Positions 42,997 to 52,462 of a DNA stretch of 64,000 bases are shown here, piece after piece; within the stretch, counting starts at the first letter, position 1; each line of letters opens with the position of its first letter. The translations under genes and the position numbers were made by a program. The stretch spans positions 43,198,988 through 43,262,987 of the forward strand of contig NC_087070.1 of the NCBI RefSeq assembly GCF_963678635.1, read 5' to 3'. A model generated the notes under the pieces. It worked only from the letters and a program-made list of their open reading frames with translations. It was not told the origin of the DNA and ran no database searches. This DNA is from Symsagittifera roscoffensis (Eukaryota; Xenacoelomorpha; Acoela; Convolutidae).

Positions 42997-45192
42997 TCAC
43001 TCTGAAAATATCACATGTACAAGTGCGTACAACTCTCTCGGATGTAGCTTTCCCCTTTTAGGATCGTATACTGGCAACGAGAGAGAGGTCACTCCTCTCT
43101 CAACCAAAAAATCCCTAAGTCGAGTCAAGGCCCATACCAAGCTCTTTGGATCTACGTTTTGCCTATCAGTGGCCTTGGTAACCAGGAAACACAAATATTT
43201 CCCTGGTATCTGTGATGCAACAGGGGGCAGCGCTATCATCCCTCCCACACCAGGCCTCTGTTTCCACAAAAAAACCTCGATATTTTTATACTCTCTCTTG
43301 AAGTCAGCCGCTAGTGCTGTTTTGAAGCTTACGTCCGCGGTTATCGCTATGGCGCACGTGCGTTCCGTGAGTATGAAATCGCTGTCCGTTATGACGATAT
43401 TGTTCGAATAATGGTTCGGTAGATCGAAATATGATTCAAAGATTCGTCCAAAAGGTGGTTTTTTAGCATTCTCGCCCTCTGTCTCTAGTTCTCCGGTTTC
43501 TCTTGCCGATTTCAATTTTTCTATTATCAGATTTTCGGTGTGGGTGAGTCCTACCCCCACTCCTCGGACAAAAATATCCATCGGCGTCCCCGTCGATCGC
43601 CCAGAGTCTAGGAGATCGAGGTTGGATTGTGGAACACGTAGAGGACCATCTGGGGCGACCCAGTTGAACTCGGTATTGTCATGACTGATGTATTTGACGC
43701 CGTCTTTATCGACGTCCTGAATCGTCAGGATCGTCTCTTTTGGATCTGTCGGCAGATCATGGAGCCATTCGAGCACGCGCAAATTTGTTAGTTCCTGCTC
43801 ATGAGTCGGTTCCGCTTCTGGTTCAAACTCCACTTCCGGTTCTGATCGATCGTCGATCCAATCTTGATCCATATCGTTCACAAGGTCGATTTCTTCTAGC
43901 ATCGCCACTTCGTCCAGTCCCACCAGCGAGTCTATGACATCACTTACTACTATCCTGTCTACAACGAAGTCCTCGCCGTACGGATTGTATTTCTTCTGGT
44001 TTTTTCCTCTCTTGCTTTGGCGTGTTTCCATAGTGAGAGGAAAGTCAGGCTGTATTCCTTTGTCAATTTCGGTTTGTTCCGGGCAGTCCCAGTCTTCTTC
44101 GGCATAAGGTAGAGTTTCATCGTCCACCTCTACTCGCTCGGTCAACTCGAGATCCAGTGGTAGATCGCAATCGTCCACCACCTCATTCCCGTCGTTCTTG
44201 TCGCGAGTACCCCTTTCATTCACTTCACAAGCAGGATCCACTATCAAATAGTCTCCCTCTTGCATGTCCGCTGGGATGCACCAATTTCTGGGTTCGATAT
44301 TCTCGTAATGAGCTGCTCTTCCAGTGCTCAATCGATAAAAACGACCTCCTTGGTGCACCTCTGTTATCTGAAATGGACCACGCCATTTCTTTAATAACTT
44401 CTTGGTTCCTTTTGGTGGAACCACTTCCTGGAACACCCAGACGTAGTCGCCAACTGAGTAGGCCTTCGCATCAGCTGTCCTTTTGTCAAACCTCCTTTTT
44501 TGTCTAATCTGCGCCTGTTGCGTATTCCTCCTGCATAAGTCATTGAGGTCCTGCTGTCTTCTAATAATATCCCGCACGTACGTTTGCGGTGCTGTCCTCT
44601 TCCCCTCATATTCAGGGTAGAAAAACGTCAACGGGAGCGCTTTTTCATGACCCGTTAACATCATGTGCGGACTTATTCCCGTGGTGGAATGCTCCGTGCT
44701 GTTGTAAGCACCCATCACTTGCGGCAAGTGCTTGTCCCATTCATCCATGTAACGCGAGCAATAGACTCTCAGCATGGATACCAGTATGCAATTTTGCCTC
44801 TCGACTAGGCCATTCGTTTGCGGGTGATAAGTGGTCGAGTGGGCCTGCGCTACCTGCGACCTTTTCATCAACTCCTTCGTGAGATCGCTCACGATTGCTT
44901 TGCCATTGTCCGATTGGAACGTGATGGGGCAGCCATGCCTCGCTATCCACACATTTATCAAATGATCGCATGTTTCTTCCGCCGATGCTGTCATGCAGGG
45001 TGCTGCCTCCGCATACTTCGTAAAATGGTCGATCATTACCAGCACCTGATTATAGCCCGTTGCTGTCATACAGATTTTCTGATGATCAATTTGCACCACT
45101 TCGTTGAAACCTGTCGACTCTATTGACTGTAGGGGGAATCTCAGCTTCCTGGATCCTTCGCCTGCTGACATGACAGGCATGCTGCGATCCAC
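42997..45192 (-). CDS. pol: Integrase core, chromatin-side tail and C-terminal macro-like domain
   Basis: The ORF has 731 codons; the first ~14 are out of frame with Pol and not meaningful. The catalytic core has D36, D95 and E131 (a D-D-35-E triad; SDNG and NGLVERQ motifs), followed by a GPF segment (WRGPFQITEVHQGG). Integrase inserts the cDNA into chromosomes. Then come ~280 acidic residues with TRQSKRGKNQKKYNP. The last ~140 residues (about 590-731) read like a macro domain: TADVSFKTALAADFKREY, GKYLCFLVTKATD, then LRDFLVERGVTSLSLP and ALVHVIFSE, in the usual order. The usual IGCGLDG-type glycine loop is replaced by VYDPKRGKL, so ADP-ribose binding may be altered. Macro tails are unusual in Ty3 Pol. 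Confidence 0.85.
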   Translation of the reverse strand: MDRSMPVMSAGEGSRKLRFPLQSIESTGFNEVVQIDHQKICMTATGYNQVLVMIDHFTKYAEAAPCMTASAEETCDHLINVWIARHGCPITFQSDNGKAIVSDLTKELMKRSQVAQAHSTTYHPQTNGLVERQNCILVSMLRVYCSRYMDEWDKHLPQVMGAYNSTEHSTTGISPHMMLTGHEKALPLTFFYPEYEGKRTAPQTYVRDIIRRQQDLNDLCRRNTQQAQIRQKRRFDKRTADAKAYSVGDYVWVFQEVVPPKGTKKLLKKWRGPFQITEVHQGGRFYRLSTGRAAHYENIEPRNWCIPADMQEGDYLIVDPACEVNERGTRDKNDGNEVVDDCDLPLDLELTERVEVDDETLPYAEEDWDCPEQTEIDKGIQPDFPLTMETRQSKRGKNQKKYNPYGEDFVVDRIVVSDVIDSLVGLDEVAMLEEIDLVNDMDQDWIDDRSEPEVEFEPEAEPTHEQELTNLRVLEWLHDLPTDPKETILTIQDVDKDGVKYISHDNTEFNWVAPDGPLRVPQSNLDLLDSGRSTGTPMDIFVRGVGVGLTHTENLIIEKLKSARETGELETEGENAKKPPFGRIFESYFDLPNHYSNNIVITDSDFILTERTCAIAITADVSFKTALAADFKREYKNIEVFLWKQRPGVGGMIALPPVASQIPGKYLCFLVTKATDRQNVDPKSLVWALTRLRDFLVERGVTSLSLPVYDPKRGKLHPRELYALVHVIFSE

Positions 45193-45227
45193 TTCTCACA
45201 AGCCTTCTTCAATCCCGGCCATTCGAA

Positions 45228-46538
45228 TCATTTCTCTATCCTGTTATACACTTTGTCCACGCCTTGATGGCCCATCTGATCATGTGAGCGAAAGAGCAAT
45301 TCGGTCTGATACAACTGTGGTAACACTATTGAATTGTATTTATAGAGGACCTTGTCCTCCTCTTTCCGTTTGCAGGCTACGATTCCGTCCTTGTTCAGGT
45401 ACAACAATTCGTTTCGCTTCAGGTAGAATTGCTTCAGGATTTTGTAGCTGTCTTCTTCCAAATCTCCCTTGTCAGGTGCTCCATTCTCGATCCATCTCTT
45501 CAGACTGCTCGTCATTCTATCATTTCGCTGAGCCCTTAGGAGATCCGACAGCCTGTACCTGGCTTTCAAATACGTCTTCACCACGTTTATTTGCCCACTC
45601 ATTATCTCCGGAGCATGAGCATCGTCCATCAACTTGACACACCATATCTTTTTCAAAGGCGTCGCTTCCTGCACAGATGGTTCCAGATTGGTACGGACGA
45701 CCGTACCATGTGGCAGCAATCTGGTTGGGCGTTTCGAAACTGCTATCAGCTCGAGCTCGTCTGCGGCATTATCTACCACAGTGCCCTCTTCATCTGAGGT
45801 GTATCTGTCCCTGTCTGGATCCTGATGCGTTTCTCGGTCCAGCCCACGCTGCTTCCAGTCTACCAATAAGGAGTGGATTGCGATCTCTGACATATCGGAA
45901 TTGGAAGTTGTTTCAGACGTGTTGTCCCAGGACTGAGGTCCCGAGTCAACACTTGAGTCGACTGATTCTCCAACATCATATTCCAAGTTGTTTGAGATGT
46001 TTCTCGACTCCCCGGACAAAACTCTGTCCATCGGTCGCTTTGAATCCGACTCCCCGGACAAAATTCTGCCCCTAGGTGGTCCAGTCAACCTCTCCCCGGA
46101 CAAGTCGTCCTGCACGGGCTCAACGGTGTCTGACTCTTCAGACGAGTCGTCCTTGACTGGCTCTAAGGTATCAGACTCCCCGGACATTGTCTCGTCCACG
46201 GACGAACAATCTGGGCTCGGCTCGTATTCCTCTTTTGCATCCGTGAAGTGCACTCTCCTCGTGAAGCTAGATTTCGACCTGATCCTGACTTCCACAGTAG
46301 TTTGGTTCTGATTCAGTGTTCCATATTCAGTGAACGAAGTTCTCAATAAGACCTCCTTCGGCATCGAGCTCACCAGCTGGTTGACAATCGACCTGCAATC
46401 CCGTTCAACGCCTCGGCTGTGAATGGACACTGGCCTCTTCTCTGTTCTCTCGGTGACAGTCAACCGCTGCATGGTCTCCATCCATTTACGATCATGCCTA
46501 TCCACTTCCCTGTCCAACAAGTCACGGAGTTTTCCCAT
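45228..46538 (-). CDS. pol: Pol fragment: acidic linker and integrase zinc-binding domain (N-terminal part)
   Basis: The 436-codon frame lies between RNase H and the integrase core. It carries about five imperfect SGES-containing acidic repeats (45993-46215), a long Ser/Asp/Glu-rich stretch, and then the start of the HHCC domain (HDQMGHQG, i.e. H-x4-H). A TGA at 45228-45230 stops it inside that domain. The following CxxC half of the zinc site (CLSC) is still readable beyond the stop, up to about 45,170. It enters from the RNase H frame by a frame change near 46,600. In an intact element it would be continuous with its neighbours. Confidence 0.75.
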   Translation of the reverse strand: MGKLRDLLDREVDRHDRKWMETMQRLTVTERTEKRPVSIHSRGVERDCRSIVNQLVSSMPKEVLLRTSFTEYGTLNQNQTTVEVRIRSKSSFTRRVHFTDAKEEYEPSPDCSSVDETMSGESDTLEPVKDDSSEESDTVEPVQDDLSGERLTGPPRGRILSGESDSKRPMDRVLSGESRNISNNLEYDVGESVDSSVDSGPQSWDNTSETTSNSDMSEIAIHSLLVDWKQRGLDRETHQDPDRDRYTSDEEGTVVDNAADELELIAVSKRPTRLLPHGTVVRTNLEPSVQEATPLKKIWCVKLMDDAHAPEIMSGQINVVKTYLKARYRLSDLLRAQRNDRMTSSLKRWIENGAPDKGDLEEDSYKILKQFYLKRNELLYLNKDGIVACKRKEEDKVLYKYNSIVLPQLYQTELLFRSHDQMGHQGVDKVYNRIEK

Positions 46539-47296
46539 TTCGGCGCCACGTTCACCGTCCTGTTCAATAGAGCCATGCTGTTTATACCCAGCCTGGTTAG
46601 TTCTTGCTGTACCAAGTTGGATCGGACTAGCAGATCCAACGGAACGGGCTCGCCTCTGGCTAAAAACTTTATCTCCGCGGCCGTCTCCACTGGAAGGTCA
46701 GGGTGTCCAGGTATAGGATGTCCTGACTTGTCTAACCACCTAGTAAGTGGCAGCTTGTCGTAGGTTTCTTTGTCCAGAAAGGAAAACCCGTCTTTGATCT
46801 CTGATTGGTTAGCCTGTCTCTCCTCGAGGCGCTCATAAAATTCTGTCTTTTTACTGAGGCTATCTGCGTTCTGGTGCTTGTCACGTGTACGGTGCTCTAT
46901 GATCATGTGGTATCCATCCAGGCGCACGATCCAACGACCAATATAGCTTTGGTCCATCGAATAGGTTTTCAGCCAGGCAAGGGCACGGTTATCCACACGT
47001 AACTTGAAGGGAGCACTCCCCAAGTAGGCCCTGTATTTTTCCACGAAAGTGATCACCGCAAACATCTCCGCTTTTGGTGCGCCGTACTTCATTTCAGTAT
47101 CACTCAGGACTTTACTCCCGTAGGCTATCGGACGAAGAACCGTTGTTCCACTCCTGCTCCTGGTGAAGTATGCCCGATATCGCAACCACTGATGCATCCG
47201 TGTCCAGCACGAACATCCCCTTCTCTGTCGGCATGATGAGGACCGGTGCCTCGCAAAGTTCACGTTTGATGTTTTCAAATGAAACTTGCGCCTCAT
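46460..47296 (-). CDS. pol: Pol fragment: RNase H domain
   Basis: Meaningful from about 47,150 down to 46,600; before that the frame overlaps the RT ORF. Catalytic Glu (KAEMFAV) and Asp residues (RVDNRALAWL; QNADSLSK) are present. The first Asp (LDTDAS) is in the previous frame at about 47,205-47,215. RNase H removes the RNA strand during reverse transcription. The two frames switch near 47,150, so the domain is split in this copy. Confidence 0.8.
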   Translation of the reverse strand: MRRKFHLKTSNVNFARHRSSSCRQRRGCSCWTRMHQWLRYRAYFTRSRSGTTVLRPIAYGSKVLSDTEMKYGAPKAEMFAVITFVEKYRAYLGSAPFKLRVDNRALAWLKTYSMDQSYIGRWIVRLDGYHMIIEHRTRDKHQNADSLSKKTEFYERLEERQANQSEIKDGFSFLDKETYDKLPLTRWLDKSGHPIPGHPDLPVETAAEIKFLARGEPVPLDLLVRSNLVQQELTRLGINSMALLNRTVNVAPKWENSVTCWTGKWIGMIVNGWRPCSG

Positions 47297-47927
47297 CAGT
47301 CCAGGTGAACTTTTTGCCCTTGTTTCTCATTAACCTCTGCATGGGGTATATTTTGTCAGCATACCCCTTGATGAACTCTCGATAATAATTAGCGAATCCC
47401 AAAAAACTTATCAGCTGTGTATCTGTCTTAGGTGCCTTCCAGGTCAGCACCGCTTCAACCGCTTCGGGATCTGGTCTCACTCCATGTTTGTCAACCAGGC
47501 GGCCCAGATACTTTATGGAATCCCTGAGGATTTTACACTTAGAGGGTTTACATTTCAGACCCGCCTGCTTCATGCAAGAAAACACCTCCTCCAACCTCTC
47601 TATGTGGTCTTCTAAGGTTGGTGTTGCAATCACGACATCATCGACATAACACATGATGAGATTCCCGTATTTCTTAGTGACGCTCGTGAGTGCCTGGGCC
47701 ATCAGTCGCTGGAATGTGGCCGTCGCGTTGCACAATCCGAATGGCATCCTCTTCCACTGGAACAGTCCCAGCTCACACGCGAAGCCTGTTTTCTCTCGAT
47801 CTTGCTTTCTAAGTGGCGCTTGCCAGAATGCAGAGCCCAGATCCAACGTCGTGAAGAACTTCGCGTCTCCCAGCTTGGACAGACTCTCATCGATGCGGGG
47901 AATCGGGTATGCGTCCTTTATAGTCAC
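47112..47927 (-). CDS. pol: Pol fragment: reverse transcriptase palm and thumb
   Basis: This starts just after a frame change inside RT (47,930) and contains the Ty3-type RT motifs: KDAYPIPRIDE, FTTLDLGSAFWQ, MPFGLCNATATFQRLM and the catalytic YVDD at 47637-47648. The connection region and the first RNase H Asp follow. RT copies element RNA into cDNA. The first RT residues (SPWACGVVMAKKK, RFCCDF) are at the end of the 1492-codon ORF, so the enzyme is divided between two frames here. Confidence 0.88.
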   Translation of the reverse strand: MTIKDAYPIPRIDESLSKLGDAKFFTTLDLGSAFWQAPLRKQDREKTGFACELGLFQWKRMPFGLCNATATFQRLMAQALTSVTKKYGNLIMCYVDDVVIATPTLEDHIERLEEVFSCMKQAGLKCKPSKCKILRDSIKYLGRLVDKHGVRPDPEAVEAVLTWKAPKTDTQLISFLGFANYYREFIKGYADKIYPMQRLMRNKGKKFTWTDEAQVSFENIKRELCEAPVLIMPTEKGMFVLDTDASVVAISGILHQEQEWNNGSSSDSLRE

Positions 47928-47932
47928 TGCGT

Positions 47933-50900
47933 TCAGATAAAACGGAAATCACAACAAAATCTGAGTTGTCCCCCTTTCTTTTTCGCCATGACCACACCAC
48001 AAGCCCATGGAGACTTCGACGGCTCGATCATGTCGTACTCCATTAACATCTCGATTTCCTTCCTACACGCTTCTGACTTGTTTGGGGTCATTCTTCTCGC
48101 CCCTTCCCTATGAGGTACCGAGCCCTCTTCTATCTCAATCTCGTGCTCTACAAAATTGCAACAACCTATGTCAGCCTTATGTTTCGAAAAAACGTCTGCG
48201 TTCCGATTTAGCACCGCTCTGAGCGAATCTAGTTCCTTGTCTGATATTTTACCCTTTAGATGTTCTATCTCAGGTAGGACAGGTTTATTCGCTGCTAACT
48301 CTGCCTCCGTCGGTCTCTCAGGGAAGTTGGAACAACTAGACAGCCCATCATCTGTTTCCGACTTCATTGAAAACAATTTCCTAGAAGATTTCAATTCATT
48401 CACTCTTTTCATTATACATTCTTGGTTCGCATGCAATGGACATTTAGTTACATCAAACTTTTTCAAGTTCTCCACACTCTGAAAGTCTGTGTTCAGAGGC
48501 AAAGCGTAGCCAAGTTTCTTTCCCCTCTGTACTGTCACTGTTATTGCTTCTGTGTTCAATAACACACTCACACACAGTCCGCTCTGAGTGAGTGAGAAGC
48601 TTCTTCCTAAAATAGCCGAGCTTTTACTGTTTGGATTTGGTACCAGACACACCTGTCTGTCATTGCTGAGTTCGTTCAAGTTCCTCAACTTAAACGTCGC
48701 TACTACGGCTTGGTTTGGTTTTAATCTAACTTTTCGATCCAGAAAAATCGGCACCTTGGCCTGATTAATTAAGATCTTATTAAGGGGTCTTTTCTCATAC
48801 TTTCTCTCAGGATCCTTGATCCTAATCAATCCGTCATTGAGATCGATCGTGACGTCAAAGTTGCGAACGAAATCCCTTCCTAGGATGAACTGGTCGGATT
48901 CGTCCAAATTCTCTACTACTAGGAAGCTCATCCAAAGATGTCTTCCTCCGAGCTGCAGTGAAATGATCGGGGTTCGTCCGGTGACATAGATCGCTCCCTG
49001 ATTGGCAGCTGCCAACCTGATGTTTGTCGGTATGAGATCCGACCTTTCGAAACCCATGTCGGTCCAAGTTTTGACTGGCATGACACTAACCACTGCTCCC
49101 GTGTCTAGCAGTCCCTTTACTGAAAGTTGTCTGCCTTGCACGTCCAGAACGTGTGCGGCCAGATCGGCCTCGCAACCATTATGCACCGTATCTTGTTCGA
49201 GCATCGCGTTGTGTCCGATTCGTCTGACCTTCAGCTCCTCTTGACCAATGCATATCCGGCCAATCTGATCGTTCGCATCAGTTATATGAGTTCTCGTGTA
49301 GATATTGATGCCATCCACATTCATCAGGATCGGGTAAGGGCCATGGACATCGATATAATGTCCGTCCACTTTCATCAGCCTTGGACCTCCCGTTGTGAGC
49401 AGCGCTCGCACTGCCCTGGAGTCCAGCTTGGGATCCTTCTCCTTCAGGTAGTCGGCATAGATGTCCAGGTGGACTAGTGTAATCTCGGATGGTTCACTCA
49501 AGTTATTGACCACCTGGTGCCCTGCGACTGAGATGATGGACATTATTTTGGTCCCCGCTTTCGTCATGCCGAAAGTCTTACCAGATATAACGTTCAGTTT
49601 TAGTCCCTGCTTCTTGGGTTCCTCTTTGTCTTCTACTTTTGTCGTTTTACTGAGGACATTAAAACTTTCCCGAAGATCTGTGCTCTCCAGCTCCGACCTT
49701 ACCCATTGCTCCACTTCTTTCGTGGCTAGGTCCTGTTTGACATTCTGCAGCGCTGTCCTTGTCGCCAGGCCGTAATCCACCTTGAGTGGGCTAGACGACT
49801 CTGCTTCGAGGTTCGAGGCTACCACCTCGTCAGGCCATGTTTTAACCTTTTTGGTCGTGAAGGTGTTCGGTGTCGTCTCCTTTCTCCGAGAATCAGCCTC
49901 GTTCATCAGACGTGCTCGACTGGCCTTGACACCCGAAAGCGACTCTTCGTGGCGCGGATGTTTCGCGTCCGCTACTGCGTCCCAAAATTGAGTACAATCC
50001 GACTTGAAGTGTCCCTCCAAATTACAGAAGAAACACCTCGGACCATATTTCATGATGAGCCCTCTCACGTACTCTTCATGATCCTCGTCGGTCGCGTCAG
50101 CGTCCTCGAGAAAGTAGCCTATGGCCTTCATGTTCTGTTTGTATGCAGAACACGCGGAAATGTGATGGTCCATCGAACCACAACTCGCACACGACCTCCT
50201 CTTATCCATGTCATCGCGAGGTTTGTACCAACTGGAATTCGCACCAGTGTTTGTCCCGCTATAGTTGCCATAATTGCTGTAACGGTTTTGCGCCCTCGGT
50301 TTTATGAGTAAATACTCGCGTGACTTCATACGCAAGCCGTCAGGCGTGGGTACCTGGTCAAGCGACAGGGTGAAGTGAGTGGCCAACATCGTCTTCAACT
50401 CCTCACTCCTTACTCCATCCATAAACTTCGAAGCAATCGCCAAGTTTCGCTCGGATATTCTCTCATCCGGGTTGCTTCTCCTCCTGAGCAATTCAAGGTC
50501 GTCCAAGAATTTATCTATTGATTCTTCATCTCTTTGACGCCTCTTCTCGAACTTCACCATAGCCTGGTGCCCTTGCACTCCAGAGCCGAAACGATTCAGC
50601 AGGATGTCGAATATCTTGCGAGCGCTGTCTCTCTCATTGGCTCTTTTCGCCATTACACAACTTAATGCAGTACCCTCCAGGTTGCTCTTCAGCGCGCTGC
50701 ACTCTTGTTTCTTGGAGAGATTCTCTTCCTCAAAGTGTAACTTCATCACCTCTATCCAAGTATCAATGCAGCCGTCTGACTCGTCTTTATATGACTTCGG
50801 CTTTTTCAGTGTCCTCCTTGACCTCTCTCCTCTCTCTGTTGACTTCGAGAGCTTGGTGATGAATGTTTCAAGAGCTCTGTTCAGAGGCTCAAACATCGAG

Positions 50901-52411
50901 GCATACATCGTTGTGTCTTGTGAGACTGTAGTCAGATCCGGTACTGAACTGACTTGTGGCACGGTTGGCAATCTTGTCTCCGGGGTGGAATCTGCCTCCG
51001 GCGGGACTGGATTCGTCCAGCCAGGCCTCTGCGGGGCTGCCCTTGGCCGCTCCTTGTTTCTAGGTTCGTAGTTCGTTCTCGAGCCTTGCTGGGCTCTGGC
51101 ATTGCTGCCCGTACCATCTCCAACATCCGCATGGCGTGAGCGCTCCCTTGGGTTGGAATGCTCCTGCCAACTACTCCCATTCAGGATCGCGTCAAGCTTC
51201 CGCATCATTAAGTCAGACTTTGCATCTAACCTCTTCTCCAGGCTAGTCATCGTGTGGGCGTAGGTACTATCATGATCGTTCAACAATCGTTCGATCTCCC
51301 TGGTCATCCTAGCCTCTCTTTCGTATGACTCCTTGCTTGCCTGTGCCAGGCTCTCCGCCAGGCTTTGATCGGTGTTGCGAATCCACTGAGCTTGATCAAC
51401 ACTCGCCTGCGACTTCACGTGCGTTAGTTCATCTCTCAGATTCTCTTGACCCTTGTGAGCTCTCTCATCAACCTGATCTATTCTTTTAGTCATGTCCCGT
51501 CTCAGTTCATCCAGACCATTCATTACGCCAGCGAACATGTCACTTATGTCGCCAGTGGCCCCAAATGACGGGGTTAGTCCCAGAGTAGATGAGGTCAACT
51601 GCGGCTGCAGCCTGGTGCTTGACGACGCACCGCCCTTTTGCTTGCTCATGGACGTCATTAATCTGTCGAAGGTTGATGACGCTCCCATCGTTATTCCATC
51701 TGACATGGGCCTGGTCGGCGAGGCTGATAACGCCTTCCCGTTCTTATCGTTCCTTGGGCACGGTGTGAAATTCACATCCGGATGGGATGTCTCCGGGTAG
51801 TCATAACTGGAAGTTAAACCTACAGTTGGTAGTGACGCCATGCGCTCGTCGTACAATGACTTCCAACTCTTCTTGGCCTTCGAACCCGGTTGTTCTTCAC
51901 TCGGGCTTATACTCGACATCATTGCATTGTTGCTCTGCTTGGCCAGGGATGAGTGGGTACTAGCCGAATGTGAGTATTCTCCCCTCCCCCTGTGACTCTT
52001 GGTCTCCGATTTGGACATTCCCTTGAATAAGACTTCCTCTCGCGGCTCGACCTCGGAACGCTCCGAGGTCTCCTCCGTCCTCTCGACTTCCTCCCGCTCG
52101 AGGTCCTCGCTCGGCTCAAGGTCGGGTCGAATGAGCGTCTGTTCTTCCTCGTCAAAGGGGTCCACAAGCGTTTCGCTCGCGGTTCCGGTTTCGGCGCTCC
52201 GCCTTTGATCGCCATCGAGGTTTTTCTCGCTTCTCAATCTCATTTCGCTCACTGAAAGATCAGGTTGACCTTTAGTCGATTCGTTTTCGGCAAATACGTC
52301 GGAGGCGCTGCTAAACGAGGACTGGCTACGCCTAGTTTTAAATTTTCGCGTGCTGCCCTTACTCAGCCTGGGGATCTTAGTAGTCGATCCTAACGAGTCC
52401 CTGCGCTGCAT
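47933..52411 (-). CDS. gag-pol: Gag-protease-RT N terminus (1492 codons)
   Basis: The ATG at 52411 opens an uninterrupted frame. Residues ~1-280 are Ser/Arg/Glu-rich and disordered, and ~285-410 form a long coiled coil. About 546-715 is a Retrotrans_gag/capsid-like helical region (DTWIEVMKLHFEEENLS). Two CCHC zinc knuckles of the form C-x2-C-x4-H-x4-C follow at ~741-754 (CASCGSMDHHISAC) and ~793-806 (CFFCNLEGHFKSDC), which bind RNA. An aspartic protease has DTGAVVSV at ~1103 and ILGRDF later. The last ~60 residues begin RT. Gag and Pol sharing one frame, with no shift between them, is known in several Ty3 lineages. At over 1100 residues before the protease, the Gag part is far longer than usual. 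Confidence 0.9.
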   Translation of the reverse strand: MQRRDSLGSTTKIPRLSKGSTRKFKTRRSQSSFSSASDVFAENESTKGQPDLSVSEMRLRSEKNLDGDQRRSAETGTASETLVDPFDEEEQTLIRPDLEPSEDLEREEVERTEETSERSEVEPREEVLFKGMSKSETKSHRGRGEYSHSASTHSSLAKQSNNAMMSSISPSEEQPGSKAKKSWKSLYDERMASLPTVGLTSSYDYPETSHPDVNFTPCPRNDKNGKALSASPTRPMSDGITMGASSTFDRLMTSMSKQKGGASSSTRLQPQLTSSTLGLTPSFGATGDISDMFAGVMNGLDELRRDMTKRIDQVDERAHKGQENLRDELTHVKSQASVDQAQWIRNTDQSLAESLAQASKESYEREARMTREIERLLNDHDSTYAHTMTSLEKRLDAKSDLMMRKLDAILNGSSWQEHSNPRERSRHADVGDGTGSNARAQQGSRTNYEPRNKERPRAAPQRPGWTNPVPPEADSTPETRLPTVPQVSSVPDLTTVSQDTTMYASMFEPLNRALETFITKLSKSTERGERSRRTLKKPKSYKDESDGCIDTWIEVMKLHFEEENLSKKQECSALKSNLEGTALSCVMAKRANERDSARKIFDILLNRFGSGVQGHQAMVKFEKRRQRDEESIDKFLDDLELLRRRSNPDERISERNLAIASKFMDGVRSEELKTMLATHFTLSLDQVPTPDGLRMKSREYLLIKPRAQNRYSNYGNYSGTNTGANSSWYKPRDDMDKRRSCASCGSMDHHISACSAYKQNMKAIGYFLEDADATDEDHEEYVRGLIMKYGPRCFFCNLEGHFKSDCTQFWDAVADAKHPRHEESLSGVKASRARLMNEADSRRKETTPNTFTTKKVKTWPDEVVASNLEAESSSPLKVDYGLATRTALQNVKQDLATKEVEQWVRSELESTDLRESFNVLSKTTKVEDKEEPKKQGLKLNVISGKTFGMTKAGTKIMSIISVAGHQVVNNLSEPSEITLVHLDIYADYLKEKDPKLDSRAVRALLTTGGPRLMKVDGHYIDVHGPYPILMNVDGINIYTRTHITDANDQIGRICIGQEELKVRRIGHNAMLEQDTVHNGCEADLAAHVLDVQGRQLSVKGLLDTGAVVSVMPVKTWTDMGFERSDLIPTNIRLAAANQGAIYVTGRTPIISLQLGGRHLWMSFLVVENLDESDQFILGRDFVRNFDVTIDLNDGLIRIKDPERKYEKRPLNKILINQAKVPIFLDRKVRLKPNQAVVATFKLRNLNELSNDRQVCLVPNPNSKSSAILGRSFSLTQSGLCVSVLLNTEAITVTVQRGKKLGYALPLNTDFQSVENLKKFDVTKCPLHANQECIMKRVNELKSSRKLFSMKSETDDGLSSCSNFPERPTEAELAANKPVLPEIEHLKGKISDKELDSLRAVLNRNADVFSKHKADIGCCNFVEHEIEIEEGSVPHREGARRMTPNKSEACRKEIEMLMEYDMIEPSKSPWACGVVMAKKKGGQLRFCCDFRFI

Positions 52412-52456
52412 GCTTTGTTACAAAAACAATTTTCGTATGATTTAATGGCGACGCAC

Positions 52457-52462
52457 ACGTAC
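52457..52462 (-). promoter_or_regulatory. Candidate 5' splice donor ahead of gag
   Basis: GCG/GTACGTG in sense lies about 51 bases before the gag ATG, where retroviruses keep their major donor. Paired with the acceptor at about 42571 it would remove gag and pol and place the 3' gene set behind the leader. It is inferred from sequence alone; many GT sites exist in the leader. Confidence 0.3.

Noticed and set aside
47925-47945. Programmed ribosomal frameshift inside RT at the T-run near 47,930
   Set aside because: It falls inside a conserved enzyme motif and lacks a canonical slippery heptamer; a mutation or sequencing error is far more likely.
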